NCBI GenBank assembly: GCA_038040485.1
Contig: JBBPIE010000026.1
Coordinates: forward strand, 39,599-103,598
Reading direction: 5' to 3'
DNA from: Onstottus_B arcticum
Lineage (GTDB): Bacteria; Acidobacteriota; Blastocatellia; UBA7656
DNA length: 64,000 bases
Made by a program: the position numbers and the translations under genes. Positions 17,095-26,391 of the stretch are shown piece by piece. The notes beneath the pieces are model-generated. The model saw nothing but the letters and a program-made list of their open reading frames with translations, had not been told where the DNA came from and did not search any database. The number at the start of each line of letters is the position of its first letter. Position 1 is the stretch's first letter.

Positions 17095-18635
17095 GCCCAG
17101 AAGTTTCGATCGAGCGTCCGGTATTGAATCGCTTCGCTGACGTGACCGGGGTTGATAGCCTCGAGACCTTCCAGATCAGCAAGCGTGCGGCTCACCTTCA
17201 GGATTCGATCGTAAGCTCGCGCCGACAATCCAAGCCGCGTGATCGCGTTCTCCAACAGCGACTTCGAAGCCGCGTCGATCACGCAGTACTTTCGAATCAA
17301 TCGCGGCGCCATTTGAGCGTTGTTGAAAATCTTCTCACTGCCTAACCGAGCAAGCTGAATACGCCGCGCCTTAACCACTCGCTCGCGAATCAAAGCCGAG
17401 CTTTCAGCGGGAGTGTCGCTCGCAAGCTCTTTGAACTTCACCGCAGGCACGTCGATGTGAATGTCTATGCGGTCCAGCAGCGGGCCCGAGATCTTCGAGA
17501 CGTAACGCTGTATCTGCATCGGCGAGCACTTGCACTCGCGAGTTGGGTCGTTGAAAAACCCGCAGGGACACGGGTTCATCGCTGCCGCAAGCATGAACCG
17601 CGACGGAAACGTCAGCGACATCGAGGCGCGGCTGATCGTCACTCGCCCGTCTTCGAGCGGCTGGCGCAAGACCTCGAGCACGTTGCGTTCGAACTCCGGC
17701 AACTCGTCCAGAAACAGCATCCCGTTGTGCGCAAGCGATACTTCCCCGGGCCGAGGCAGAACGCCGCCGCCGATCAGGCCCGCGTCCGAGATCGTGTGAT
17801 GCGGCGAGCGAAACGGCCGAGTCGTAATCAAGCCGTGCTTCTCCGTCAACCCCACCACCGAGTGAATCTTTGTGCATTCGAGCGCTTCTTCGAACTCCAG
17901 CGGCGGCAGGATTGTCGGGATGCGCTTGGCAAGCATCGTCTTGCCGGAACCGGGAGGACCAATCAACAGTATGTTGTGGCCTCCCGCAGTCGCGACTTCA
18001 ATCGCGCGCTTTGCGTGAGGCTGGCCGCGGACCTCGCGAAAGTCGTCCGCATACTGATCGGGATTCGCCAGCAGCAACTCAGTATCGACCTTGAGCGGGA
18101 ACGGCGGCGTGTCGGAGTTCAAAAGCTCAACCACTCCTCGCAGCGACGATACCGGATACACATCAAGCCCCGACACGACCGCAGCCTCGTGCGCGTTCTC
18201 TTCGGGCACCAGAAGCTTCTGGACTCCGCGCGCTCGAGCTGCCACCGCAATCGGCAGCGCGCCTTTGACCGGACGAACTCGCCCGTCCAGCGACAACTCG
18301 CCAACGATCAGGAAGTCGCTCAGCTCTTCTCGCTTCAGATCGCCGTTCGCGCCGAGAATGCCGACAGCGATTGGGAGATCAAAGCTCGAACCTTCTTTCT
18401 TGATGTCGGCAGGGGCGAGATTCACCGTGACCCGGTGAATAGGAAAGAAGAAGCCGCAGTTGTTGATAGCCGCCCTGATTCGTTCGCGGCTCTCGCGCAC
18501 AGCGGCGTCGGGCAAGCCGACCATCGTGAACACCGGCATCATGCTGTCGCCGGCTCGCGGTGTTAGATCGATTTCGACGTCAACCACATAAGCGTCGATG
18601 CCGAAGACGGCCGCGCTCAATGATTTGAAGAGCAT
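17091..18635 (-). CDS. comM: YifB/ComM family Mg-chelatase-like AAA+ ATPase
   Basis: 514 residues from ATG 18635. The N-terminal ChlI-like domain has the family opening (FKSLSAAVFGIDAYVVDVEIDL, GLPDAAVRESRERIRAA). The AAA+ core has Walker A GPPGSGKTML and Walker B LFLDELPEF. A cysteine cluster (CPCGFFNDPTRECKC) precedes the C-terminal helical domain. Known members are hexameric helicases that aid branch migration during natural transformation. The stop overlaps the sigma factor start by 4 nt, an uncommon pairing. Confidence 0.95.
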   Translation of the reverse strand: MLFKSLSAAVFGIDAYVVDVEIDLTPRAGDSMMPVFTMVGLPDAAVRESRERIRAAINNCGFFFPIHRVTVNLAPADIKKEGSSFDLPIAVGILGANGDLKREELSDFLIVGELSLDGRVRPVKGALPIAVAARARGVQKLLVPEENAHEAAVVSGLDVYPVSSLRGVVELLNSDTPPFPLKVDTELLLANPDQYADDFREVRGQPHAKRAIEVATAGGHNILLIGPPGSGKTMLAKRIPTILPPLEFEEALECTKIHSVVGLTEKHGLITTRPFRSPHHTISDAGLIGGGVLPRPGEVSLAHNGMLFLDELPEFERNVLEVLRQPLEDGRVTISRASMSLTFPSRFMLAAAMNPCPCGFFNDPTRECKCSPMQIQRYVSKISGPLLDRIDIHIDVPAVKFKELASDTPAESSALIRERVVKARRIQLARLGSEKIFNNAQMAPRLIRKYCVIDAASKSLLENAITRLGLSARAYDRILKVSRTLADLEGLEAINPGHVSEAIQYRTLDRNFWA

Positions 18636-18821
18636 CGCAACCCCCCAGACACACAGCTTGCGAAGAAGCTGCTGACTTGAGAATCCACGATTGCCCGCCG
18701 ACATATATAGACGGAAAGTGGCGGCGCGACAAGCAAAACCGAGATGTTCTCTCTCTTGATCAACAGCTTCGCGGCGCGACGAACCGCGACAGGGCGCTTT
18801 ACGAGGCTGTCGGAATAAGGT

Positions 18822-18942
18822 CTTCTCTGTGCAAACCTCTGCGTCTCTGTGTCTCTGCGGTTAGAGAGTGCTCCGAACATTAGCAGACCCGCGAGACCAA
18901 CTAACCGCAGAGACGCCGAGACGCAGAGGTTTGCACAGAGAA
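18822..18942. repeat. Long inverted repeat, family B
   Basis: Arms TTCTCTGTGCAAACCTCTGC.. and ..GCAGAGGTTTGCACAGAGAA are near-perfect over about 45 nt, including CTCTGCGGTTAG/CTAACCGCAGAG. It occupies most of the 420-bp space between comM and the small zinc-ribbon gene. It may double as a bidirectional terminator/insulator (inference). Confidence 0.85.
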
Positions 18943-19056
18943 CACCGATTGTCCGTCCCGTCTGTTATTATTCCCTCCCGAAACGGCGCCGTCTTTGACC
19001 GCGAAGCCTGAAGCTTGCGCTCTCAGTTCTCCCGGCCGCTGAAGGGATTCTGCCAA

Positions 19057-19266
19057 ATGAAGCGCCTGACAGACACGCTGATAACGATCGCCGTGCTCGG
19101 CGGAATCCTGGTACTGAGCGCGCTGTTCACAAACTGGTTCACGCGTAAGATGTACTTCACGTGCAGCCAGTGCCGCGCGCTAAACGCCAAGCGACGCGCG
19201 CATTGCCGAATCTGCGGCAATCAATTGACGCCTCAACAAGGAGAAACAAGTGAGACATCGGAATAG
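19057..19266 (+). CDS. Small membrane-anchored zinc-ribbon protein
   Basis: 69 residues from ATG 19057 (AAGGG upstream). One transmembrane helix (LITIAVLGGILVLSALFTNW) is followed by a four-Cys zinc ribbon (CSQCRALNAKRRAHCRICG). The short, polar C-terminus ends TSETSE. Function unknown; an inner-membrane anchor with a cytoplasmic zinc ribbon is the simplest topology. Confidence 0.7.
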   Translation: MKRLTDTLITIAVLGGILVLSALFTNWFTRKMYFTCSQCRALNAKRRAHCRICGNQLTPQQGETSETSE

Positions 19267-19301
19267 CGCGATCTTCTCTTTCATCCGCTCCAGAACCTCC
19301 C

Positions 19302-19390
19302 ACAAAGACGCCAAGACACAAAGTGACACAAAGGAAACGATAAGAAGGAGACTTGGTGTGAACTTCGTGCCTTAGTGGCTTTGTGGCGAG
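19302..19390. repeat. Inverted repeat, family C-like
   Basis: Arms CACAAAGACGCCAAGACACA.. and ..TTCGTGCCTTAGTGGCTTTG, common dispersed-repeat wording, lie just upstream of the MFS gene. They extend into the artificial N-terminal extension of that reading frame, which is one reason to start the MFS protein at 19414. Confidence 0.65.
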
Positions 19391-19413
19391 ATTCTTTGCG
19401 CCCGCTGAAGCGA

Positions 19414-21012
19414 ATGGGAAACATAATCAAGCAGCCTTGCGATGAAGCAGCGATCCGCTCGACGGTTGCCGTCTCTCCGTGCTCGAAGTCCGCCGAGCCG
19501 TGGATACTCGCGGCCACCATACTCGGGTCGAGCATGGCTTTTATTGACGGCACCGTCGTCAACGTCGCCCTGCCAGCTCTGCAAACCGATCTCAATGCGA
19601 CAGTCGTCGACGTGCAGTGGGTCGTTGAATCTTATGCGCTCTTTCTCGCGGCGTTGGTTTTGGTCGGGGGCTCTTTGGGAGATCGCTTCGGGCGTCGGCG
19701 CGTCTATGCAATCGGAGTTGCGTTGTTTGCAGCAGCCTCGGCGTGGTGCGGGTTCGCGCCCGGCGTCGGCCAGTTGATCATCGCCCGCGCAGTTCAGGGG
19801 ATCGGCGCCGCGCTGCTTGTTCCGGGAAGCCTTGCGATTATCGGCGCCTCGTTCAGCGAGAGTACGCGCGGCCGGGCGATTGGCACGTGGTCAGGCTTTA
19901 CCTCGATCACCGCTGCGGTTGGCCCGGTCATCGGCGGCTGGTTGATCGAGCACGCCTCGTGGCGAGCCGCCTTCTTTATCAACCTTCCCCTGGCAGCCGT
20001 CGTGCTGGCGCTCGTCTTCTGGCGCGTTCCCGAAAGCCGCGATGAGGGTCGGCACCAGGGAGTTGACTGGCGGGGCGCGGTCCTGGCGACTACAGGCCTG
20101 GGGAGTCTTGTCTTTGGTTTGATTGAGTCGTCAAGCCTCGGCGTCTCGCATCCGGCGGTGATCTTCTCTGCGATAGGCGGGATGCTTTTGCTGTCGGCTT
20201 TCATAATCGTGGAAGCCCGCATTGAAGACCCAATGCTTCCCGTGACGTTGTTTCGCTCGAAGAACTTCAGCGGCGCGAACCTGTTGACGCTTCTCTTGTA
20301 CGCGGCGCTAGGAGGTTCGCTGTTCTTCGTTCCCTTGAACCTCATTCAAGTTCAACGCTATTCCGCGACGGCCGCGGGCGCCGCGCTGCTCCCATTCATC
20401 CTGATAATGTTTCTGCTTTCGCGCTGGTCGGGGGGACTGGTCGACCGTTACGGCGCCAAGCTCCCGCTGGTGGTCGGACCAGTCATTGCAGCCGCAGGTT
20501 TCGCACTTTTCACCGTGCCGCGAGTCAGTCACAACTATTGGACAAGTTTTTTTCCGGCGGTCGTGGTGCTCGGCCTGGGCATGGCGATCAGCGTCGCGCC
20601 ACTTACCACGACGGTGATGAATTCGGTCAAGACGAATCAAGCTGGAGTTGCTTCAGGGATAAACAACGCGGTCTCGCGAGCCGCCGGGCTGCTTGCAGTG
20701 GCGATATTCGGGGTAGCGATGCTTCACTCGTTCAATCAAAACCTCGACCAACACCTGGCTTCGATTAATCTCAGCCCGGAAGCGCGGCTTGCAATTGATC
20801 AGCAGAGAGTCAGGCTCGCAGGAGTTGAGCCGCCTGCTGATCTTAGATCCGAGACCGGAGCAAACGTTGAGCAAGCTGTCGCAGATTCATTCGTTTCAGC
20901 CTTCCGCGTTGTGATGTTGATGTCTGCGGGTTTGGCTCTCTTAAGCGGAATGAGCGGGTGGCTGATGATCGAAGGGAAACAAGACAAACGGGACGTGCTG
21001 GCTGACGGCTAG
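19414..21012 (+). CDS. MFS drug-efflux transporter, DHA2 (14-TM) family
   Basis: 532 residues. Start ATG 19414 is used because the upstream codons lie in a dispersed repeat. Motif C-like and A-like signatures are visible: GSSMAFIDGTVVNVALPAL near TM1, GGSLGDRFGRRRVY between TM2 and TM3, and GPVIGGWLIEHASWRAAFFI. About 14 hydrophobic helices, with a C-terminal loop (EARLAIDQQRVRLAGVEPPA) before the last helix. Proton-driven export of drugs or metabolites across the inner membrane; substrate unknown. Single-gene unit. Confidence 0.9.
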   Translation: MGNIIKQPCDEAAIRSTVAVSPCSKSAEPWILAATILGSSMAFIDGTVVNVALPALQTDLNATVVDVQWVVESYALFLAALVLVGGSLGDRFGRRRVYAIGVALFAAASAWCGFAPGVGQLIIARAVQGIGAALLVPGSLAIIGASFSESTRGRAIGTWSGFTSITAAVGPVIGGWLIEHASWRAAFFINLPLAAVVLALVFWRVPESRDEGRHQGVDWRGAVLATTGLGSLVFGLIESSSLGVSHPAVIFSAIGGMLLLSAFIIVEARIEDPMLPVTLFRSKNFSGANLLTLLLYAALGGSLFFVPLNLIQVQRYSATAAGAALLPFILIMFLLSRWSGGLVDRYGAKLPLVVGPVIAAAGFALFTVPRVSHNYWTSFFPAVVVLGLGMAISVAPLTTTVMNSVKTNQAGVASGINNAVSRAAGLLAVAIFGVAMLHSFNQNLDQHLASINLSPEARLAIDQQRVRLAGVEPPADLRSETGANVEQAVADSFVSAFRVVMLMSAGLALLSGMSGWLMIEGKQDKRDVLADG

Positions 21013-21114
21013 AATGATGTCATTGATCTGCGCCGTGGTATACTGCGCGACGGCAACGCGGACGCCGCGCATTGATAGTGTCACGACGCCGTGGGGGAGG
21101 CTCAACCAAATACG

Positions 21115-21426
21115 ATGAGCGCACAAACCAAGGAAGCCGTTGTAGCAGCCATACGTTCCCATGGCGGCCAGATCAAAGCGGCAGGGGTGCGAAGACTTGG
21201 ACTTTTCGGCTCCTTTGTTCGCAGTCAGCAGAGGCCGGACAGTGACATCGATATACTGGTGGAATTCGACCCCGCGCGGAAGACCTTCGACAACTTTATG
21301 CGCGTGTCGATGTTGCTCGAGGACCTTTGCCAGCGCCGAGTCGACCTTGTGACGACCGAATCCCTGAGCCCGTACCTGCGTCCGCATATAATCAAAGAGG
21401 TCGAGTATGTCCATCTCGCCGGTTGA
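21115..21426 (+). CDS. mntA: MNT-domain nucleotidyltransferase antitoxin (MntA-like)
   Basis: 103 residues. ATG 21115 is favoured over the GTG at 21091, since GGGGGAGG lies between them. The minimal nucleotidyltransferase motif GSFVRSQQRPDSDIDILVEF is intact (GS-x-R...DxD). In MntA-HepT systems this enzyme AMPylates or otherwise modifies the HEPN toxin. It overlaps the HEPN gene by 20 nt, as usual for this module. Confidence 0.93.
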   Translation: MSAQTKEAVVAAIRSHGGQIKAAGVRRLGLFGSFVRSQQRPDSDIDILVEFDPARKTFDNFMRVSMLLEDLCQRRVDLVTTESLSPYLRPHIIKEVEYVHLAG

Positions 21427-21754
21427 ATACCTGCGCCACATTCTCGATGAAACGGATTTCCTGGCAAACCGCTTTACTGGAATCAGCAAGGAAAATTTCT
21501 TGACCGACGAGACGTTGAAGCGCGCGTCTGTGAGAAGCCTCGAGATCATAGGGGAAGCAGTGAAAAAGGTGCCCGATGACTTCAGAAGTCACCATTCGAG
21601 CGTTGACTGGCGTGCAATAGCCGGTATGCGCGATCGTCTGGTTCACGACTATCTTGGAGTTGACTACGACATTGTTTGGGATGCGATTCAAACCAAGGCT
21701 CCGGCGCTTGCGATTGCGATTCGAGAGATAGTCAAACTGGATACTGGATCCTAG
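21407..21754 (+). CDS. hepT: HEPN-domain toxin (HepT/DUF86)
   Basis: 115 residues. DUF86 family: EYLRHILDETDFLA, RASVRSLEIIGEAVKKVP, GMRDRLVHDYLGVDYDIVWD. The RNase motif Rx4-6H (RDRLVHDY) and the tyrosine normally AMPylated by MntA are both present. Forms a toxin-antitoxin pair with the upstream gene. Its stop codon overlaps the stop of the convergent phosphatase gene in the tetranucleotide CTAG, leaving no intergenic space. Confidence 0.93.
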   Translation: MSISPVEYLRHILDETDFLANRFTGISKENFLTDETLKRASVRSLEIIGEAVKKVPDDFRSHHSSVDWRAIAGMRDRLVHDYLGVDYDIVWDAIQTKAPALAIAIREIVKLDTGS

Positions 21755-23166
21755 TTTGCTCTACACTTCGCGACTATGAGAGTCACGTCGTCGTGCTGTT
21801 CATGAGGGCTGAACTGCCTAACGTCATCAACAACAGCGGCGAGCAAGCCTTGTGAACTCAACTCTCGATGTCGAAACAATGCTTCAATCAAGCGCTGTTC
21901 TCCATACTCCTCTTCGACTTCGTTGAAGGCTTCGGTTATGCCGTCGGTATATAGCGCCAGCGTGTCTCCCGCGAAGAGGCTGCGTTCTCCGATCTCACAC
22001 TCCCATTCCTCAAAGAGTCCCAACACCGTCGACGTCGATTCCAGCCGTTCAACCGTGCTGTCGCGGCGAAGCAGCAGAGCGCAAAGGTGCCCACAATTCG
22101 CGTAGCGCAAGCGACGCGCCCCGTCGTCGTATTCGGCAAAGAACAGCGTCGCGTATGCGCTCTCGATCGTGTTCTCGTAGAACAGCCGGTTCACCGAACA
22201 CAAGAGCCGTTGCGGTTCATCCACCGCGATTGTGCACTGACTGCGCAGGTTGGCTTGCAGGTTTGCCATCAAGAGGGCGGCAGCGATTCCCTTTCCCGCG
22301 ATGTCGCCGATCACCAGCCCGACCCGGTCTCGACCCAGGCTAAGGAAATCGTAATAATCGCCGCCGACCTTGCGAGCCTGAATGCAGACACCCGCGTAGT
22401 CGAGCGTGGTAAGAGGCGGCAGCGTTTGCGGGAAGAGCCTCGCCTGCACCTGTTTCGCGATTTCCAATTCCTGGGCGGCGCGGCGCTCGGATTCCTGCTT
22501 CTCAGCCGTAGCCCGGCGTTGGACGTCAAGAGCCTGGCTCACCTCGTCGAAGCTCACCAGCGAGAACGAGTTCCTGTCAACATCCTCGAAGCGGGTGAAC
22601 ACGCCGCCCCAGACCGGGCTCCGCTCCCCAAGCAGCATCGATTGGCTAGTCGACGTGGCCTCCGGCTTCTGCTTGTCATACTTGATGCGCTTCAGGCGCG
22701 GGACGTGCCCAAACTTAACCCCGCGCTTGGACCACTCATGGAACTTGGCGATGACGTCGTCCGTGACAAAAGCAACCTGCGTGGCTCGGCCGATGAGCTT
22801 GGATTCGCTGGAGCCGGGCTTAGGCGCGACCAGTGCGAGGATAGCGGTGCCGTCCGGCGGAGCGACGGCTACCCATCGTTCACCGGATTGAAGACGGGTG
22901 TCATAGACCAGACTGAACCCAAGCTGGTCCAGGTAGAATCGCAGACTTCGATCCTGGTCCCGCACAAAAATCTTTACGGCGTGAAACCGGAGATAAGGCT
23001 CGTTTTCTTCCGAAGGAAGAGTCGATTGGTTCGGCCGAGAAGTTGGGCGGGAGCTATCCACGGGCGTGATTATAGAGTTGTTAGGCTGTTTGGCACAGGC
23101 CGATTCCTCGCGTTCACTTGCCGCGTCTTGCGATGAGCTCTCGCTGATCGGCGTACTCGCCCCCAC
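21751..23166 (-). CDS. VOC domain fused to SpoIIE/RsbU-type PP2C phosphatase
   Basis: 471 residues with a GTG start at 23166; a later start is possible because the first ~55 residues are low-complexity. Residues ~58-215 form a VOC domain (FHAVKIFVRDQDRSLRFYLDQ ... FTRFEDVDRNSFSLVSF). A coiled coil follows (QRRATAEKQESERRAAQELEI) and then the phosphatase (QARLFPQTLPPL, GGDYYDF, GDIAGKGIAAALLMA, DGITEAF, HDDVTLIVAKC). Such phosphatases control anti-anti-sigma factors, and the VOC part may act as a ligand sensor in place of PAS or GAF (inference). Confidence 0.88.
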   Translation of the reverse strand: MGASTPISESSSQDAASEREESACAKQPNNSIITPVDSSRPTSRPNQSTLPSEENEPYLRFHAVKIFVRDQDRSLRFYLDQLGFSLVYDTRLQSGERWVAVAPPDGTAILALVAPKPGSSESKLIGRATQVAFVTDDVIAKFHEWSKRGVKFGHVPRLKRIKYDKQKPEATSTSQSMLLGERSPVWGGVFTRFEDVDRNSFSLVSFDEVSQALDVQRRATAEKQESERRAAQELEIAKQVQARLFPQTLPPLTTLDYAGVCIQARKVGGDYYDFLSLGRDRVGLVIGDIAGKGIAAALLMANLQANLRSQCTIAVDEPQRLLCSVNRLFYENTIESAYATLFFAEYDDGARRLRYANCGHLCALLLRRDSTVERLESTSTVLGLFEEWECEIGERSLFAGDTLALYTDGITEAFNEVEEEYGEQRLIEALFRHRELSSQGLLAAVVDDVRQFSPHEQHDDVTLIVAKCRAN

Positions 23167-23196
23167 CGGAGCTAAACGAATCGCCGAGAGTGCAGC

Positions 23197-24000
23197 TCAC
23201 TTTTGCGGGGAGCTGTCGTGAACAATAACCAGCGTGCCTATTGGGGTGATGTCACTAAACTCCTTCGCCGCGTGCATAGGAATACGGATGCAACCATGGC
23301 TTGCCGGATAAGCGGGTACCGACTGACTGCCGTGTATCGCGATTCCTCCGACGATATAACTCGGGTAATACATGAGACCAAGCTCGCTCTTGCGCCAGCC
23401 CGGAATCTTTCGCGACACCTTGAACCGCCCTCGAGGCGTGACCGCCGTCAGCGTCCCCTCCGAAGTCTCGAACTCTTTGTTGTTGCCCGTAGACACGGAC
23501 AGAATTCTCGACACTGTTCCGGCGTCGTCGACTATGAATAGAACCTGACGTACCAGGTCAACCTCGACATGAAACGGACCGCCCTCGAACGGTTGCGGAC
23601 GCGTCGCGGAACGTAAGGCCTCGAGCTCTTTGAGCGACAGCCGGCCTGTCCGAGTCCGCCCTTCAGTTTTCTGAAAGGCAATCAGCGCCTGACGGCACCC
23701 GGCATCCAGCACTCCGTCGATTGGGCCCGTCCAGTACCCCAGATCCAAGAGCCGCTGCTCGCCCTCTCGAATGTCCGCGGCGCTGAGCTTCGCCTGCTTA
23801 CGATGCGGACGTTTGGCTGAAACCGCGAAGGAGCCGCCCACCCGCTCCGCCCGAGGCGAAACGGCTCGCGCCGGCGACTCAATCGAAGCTGCCAGCGTCA
23901 TCAGCGTAGCCGAAGCAAGCAGCCGGACGGCCACTAGCCTAACGCCGTCTTCGCTGAGGATCTGTCCGACTCTAGTACTCACGAATATTATGATGAGCAC
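23197..24000 (-). CDS. L,D-transpeptidase with peptidoglycan-binding domain
   Basis: 267 residues; the GTG at 24000 or an internal GTG seven codons later both give a signal peptide (LVAVRLLASATLMTLAASIE). Residues ~70-135 hold a PG_binding_1 domain (EQRLLDLGYWTGPIDGVLDA). The YkuD catalytic domain ends in HGSQSVPAYPASHGCIRI with the catalytic His and Cys. It would make 3-3 cross-links or anchor proteins to peptidoglycan in the periplasm. It neighbours a second cell-wall enzyme, 24032-24949, 31 bp away. Confidence 0.9.
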   Translation of the reverse strand: MLIIIFVSTRVGQILSEDGVRLVAVRLLASATLMTLAASIESPARAVSPRAERVGGSFAVSAKRPHRKQAKLSAADIREGEQRLLDLGYWTGPIDGVLDAGCRQALIAFQKTEGRTRTGRLSLKELEALRSATRPQPFEGGPFHVEVDLVRQVLFIVDDAGTVSRILSVSTGNNKEFETSEGTLTAVTPRGRFKVSRKIPGWRKSELGLMYYPSYIVGGIAIHGSQSVPAYPASHGCIRIPMHAAKEFSDITPIGTLVIVHDSSPQK

Positions 24001-24031
24001 GAAGCGTGCCGTTTTTGACTAAGCTGGTGGA

Positions 24032-24949
24032 TTATTGCGGTCCGGACACATACTCCCAGTGCCAGGGTTCATAGAAGTAGGGGCGGAAACCGAATTTCCC
24101 CGCGTTCTTGACCAGCCACCGATAAACAGGCGTTCGGGTTTGAAACAGGCGATTGCCCTCCGCCGTGCTCACTGGCTCCCCGCCCACATAGAGGTCAAGC
24201 GCGCGGCCAGTGAAGTGAGTACTATTGACGGCCAGGCCCGCTCGTCCGGCCTGAGGCTCGGCTTGTCTAAGGCGATCCTGGTGTTCGCGAGTTCGGAACG
24301 CGGAGATGATTTTCAGATATTTCTCCGCGGGATCAAGCGCGCCCGAGGCGGTGACCCTCAGTCCCAGCGACCGAACCTTCGCGGCTACCGTTATCATGCG
24401 CTTATACGCGGCGTAGGCGTTCCTTTCGACCTGCCTGAGTTCAGCAGGCCGCTCATCATCATAGAAGTCCGCGGGCGGCACGACTACGAGTGAATCGCTC
24501 GGCGGGCTACTCCGGTCCGTCATCCGCCGAGATTGAAACTCACGGATCATTTCCGACCAGGTTTCCTGGTCAACGATACCGTTCGCGCGGAGTCCGCGAT
24601 GGGTTTGCCAACGCGCAACTGCTTTTGCGAACTCGGGGCTTTCTACGCCCTTCCCGGTTCCCACTGCTTCGAGGATCAGCGGAATGTATAAAGCCCATCC
24701 ACGTTGCGCCTTGCCTCCAAAAGACCACTTGAGCTCGGTGCTGTCTGTTTTGTTGATCGCTATAACCTCGGGAGTGGACAACGTAGTCGGGCTTGCGCTC
24801 CTTTCCGAAGGAGGACGATTAACGGATGTGGCCAACGGACGCTGAGCTGTGAAACCGCCGGCCACCGATCCGGTTAACACGATGATGGCGCCAGCCCCTC
24901 TACAAAACGCGGCGCTTCGGGTTCTGAAAGCACTCGATGAATTACTCAA
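24032..24949 (-). CDS. VanY-like D,D-carboxypeptidase with peptidoglycan-binding domain
   Basis: 305 residues. A TTG start at 24949 is supported by AAGGAG 7 nt upstream; no ATG fits. A signal segment (GAGAIIVLTGSVAGG) is followed by a PG-binding-like domain (FAKAVARWQTHRGLRANGIV). The VanY/D-Ala-D-Ala carboxypeptidase domain carries the zinc ligands STHFTGRALDL and EPWHWEYVSG. It trims stem peptides in the periplasm. Probably one transcription unit with the downstream L,D-transpeptidase. Confidence 0.88.
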   Translation of the reverse strand: MSNSSSAFRTRSAAFCRGAGAIIVLTGSVAGGFTAQRPLATSVNRPPSERSASPTTLSTPEVIAINKTDSTELKWSFGGKAQRGWALYIPLILEAVGTGKGVESPEFAKAVARWQTHRGLRANGIVDQETWSEMIREFQSRRMTDRSSPPSDSLVVVPPADFYDDERPAELRQVERNAYAAYKRMITVAAKVRSLGLRVTASGALDPAEKYLKIISAFRTREHQDRLRQAEPQAGRAGLAVNSTHFTGRALDLYVGGEPVSTAEGNRLFQTRTPVYRWLVKNAGKFGFRPYFYEPWHWEYVSGPQ

Positions 24950-25185
24950 GAAACAACTCCTTCTCCTTCACCGTAGCTGGGATTTTCTGTCCGTTGAGAT
25001 CGTGACCGCATCTGGTGTCCCGCTCGTCATGATGCCAGACCAGGTCTCGATCTAACCAGCGCCGAATGATCGCCGCCGTCCAAGTGCGTCCGACTTTCGA
25101 GTCGGTGATCGGTAACGTCCGGTCGTCAGTGGCCCGTGATTAGAGCACCGGCGTGGGAGGTCGAACCGCAGATCGGAAGGTGGCT

Positions 25186-26352
25186 TCATCGAGTTCGGCG
25201 GCCGAGCATGTCGAGACCCACGGCGCCTACCAAAATCACTCCCTTGATTATGTCCTGGGTAAAGTCCGGCAAGTTCTTCAACGACATCCCATTATCCAGA
25301 CTCGCCATGAACAATGCGCCGACGCAAGCTCCAAACACCGTGCCGCGGCCGCCCATCAAACTCGCGCCGCCGATCACGCAAGCCGCAATCGCGTCCAGCT
25401 CCAACAACACACCCGCGTCGGGAGACGCGCTCCCAACGCGAGCCGTGTAGATGATCGCCGCTACGCCCGCCAGCGCTCCCATTATGCAAAACACCGCAAG
25501 CAGGTGGCGGCGGATGCTTATGCCCGACAAACGCGCGGCTTCTGCGTTGCCGCCTATCGCGTACAGGTAACGCCCGAACGTCGTGTTCCGTGTGATGAAT
25601 GCTCCGAGCAAGGCTATGGCAAGCAGAATGATCACCGGCGCGGGCACGCCTGTGTACGAGTTCAGCGCATAGGTGAAAGCCAGAACCGCAATCGAGGGCG
25701 CGAGAACTTTGACCGCGACGACCAGCGCACTTTGAGCAGTCATCCCGTAAAGCGTTCGCGCCCGATTGCGGCGAAGCGTCAGCCACACAATCGCTGCCAC
25801 GATCACCGCTGCTATCGTGTAGCCCGCAATCGGATGCAGGTAGCATTGTCCGATCGCTTTGAAGCCGGGCAATTCGATGGGAATCGTGTTGCCTCTGCTG
25901 ATGCCCTTGATCGCACCACGCCAAACCAGCAAGCCACCGAGCGTCACTATGAACGCGGGAATGTTTGCGTAAGCGACAAGGAGTCCATGGGCCGCGCCGA
26001 TCAACAGGCCGACGACGACCGCGGCTACAAGCGACGGGACCAATCCCCAGCCGAGCCACGCTTGCGAAGCGGCTGCCGCCGCAACGCCGCCTGCGAGTCC
26101 TACGACGGAACCGACAGAAAGATCTATCTGGCCGGTGACGATGACCATCAGCATTCCGATCGAGAGAACTCCGGTCACCGCCGTCTGACGCATCAGGTTG
26201 GAGAAGTTTCTCGCCTCGAGAAAGATGCCGCCGGTCGCGTATTGAAAGAAGACCCACACCACGATCAGCGCGATCACCATCGTGTAGGATCGGAGCGCTT
26301 CGCGTGGGAGCTTGAGACCACCGATCTTTGGTTGTTCCGACATGTCAGCCAT
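25186..26352 (-). CDS. xylH: Sugar ABC transporter permease (XylH-type)
   Basis: 388 residues, about ten transmembrane helices. Family landmarks: LSIGMLMVIVTGQIDLSVGSVVGL, PAFIVTLGGLLVWRGAIKGIS, YAIGGNAEAARLSGI and GGASLMGGRGTVFGACVGALF. Inner-membrane pore of a D-xylose-type CUT2 importer with xylG and xylF upstream (39-bp gap to xylG). ATG 26352; an alternative ATG lies three codons in. No xylose isomerase or kinase lies nearby, so the sugar is inferred from the binding protein only. Confidence 0.92.
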   Translation of the reverse strand: MADMSEQPKIGGLKLPREALRSYTMVIALIVVWVFFQYATGGIFLEARNFSNLMRQTAVTGVLSIGMLMVIVTGQIDLSVGSVVGLAGGVAAAAASQAWLGWGLVPSLVAAVVVGLLIGAAHGLLVAYANIPAFIVTLGGLLVWRGAIKGISRGNTIPIELPGFKAIGQCYLHPIAGYTIAAVIVAAIVWLTLRRNRARTLYGMTAQSALVVAVKVLAPSIAVLAFTYALNSYTGVPAPVIILLAIALLGAFITRNTTFGRYLYAIGGNAEAARLSGISIRRHLLAVFCIMGALAGVAAIIYTARVGSASPDAGVLLELDAIAACVIGGASLMGGRGTVFGACVGALFMASLDNGMSLKNLPDFTQDIIKGVILVGAVGLDMLGRRTR

Positions 26353-26391
26353 CCCGCTCGACTACCATGCTAGAGCCCGAAATTCATGCCT

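Noticed and set aside
17457..18566. 369-codon open frame antisense to comM
   Set aside because: Arg/Gln-rich shadow with no recognised motif.
25153..26373. 406-codon open frame antisense to xylH
   Set aside because: Basic, low-complexity translation rich in Arg/His/Gln; xylH on the other strand has full family identity.
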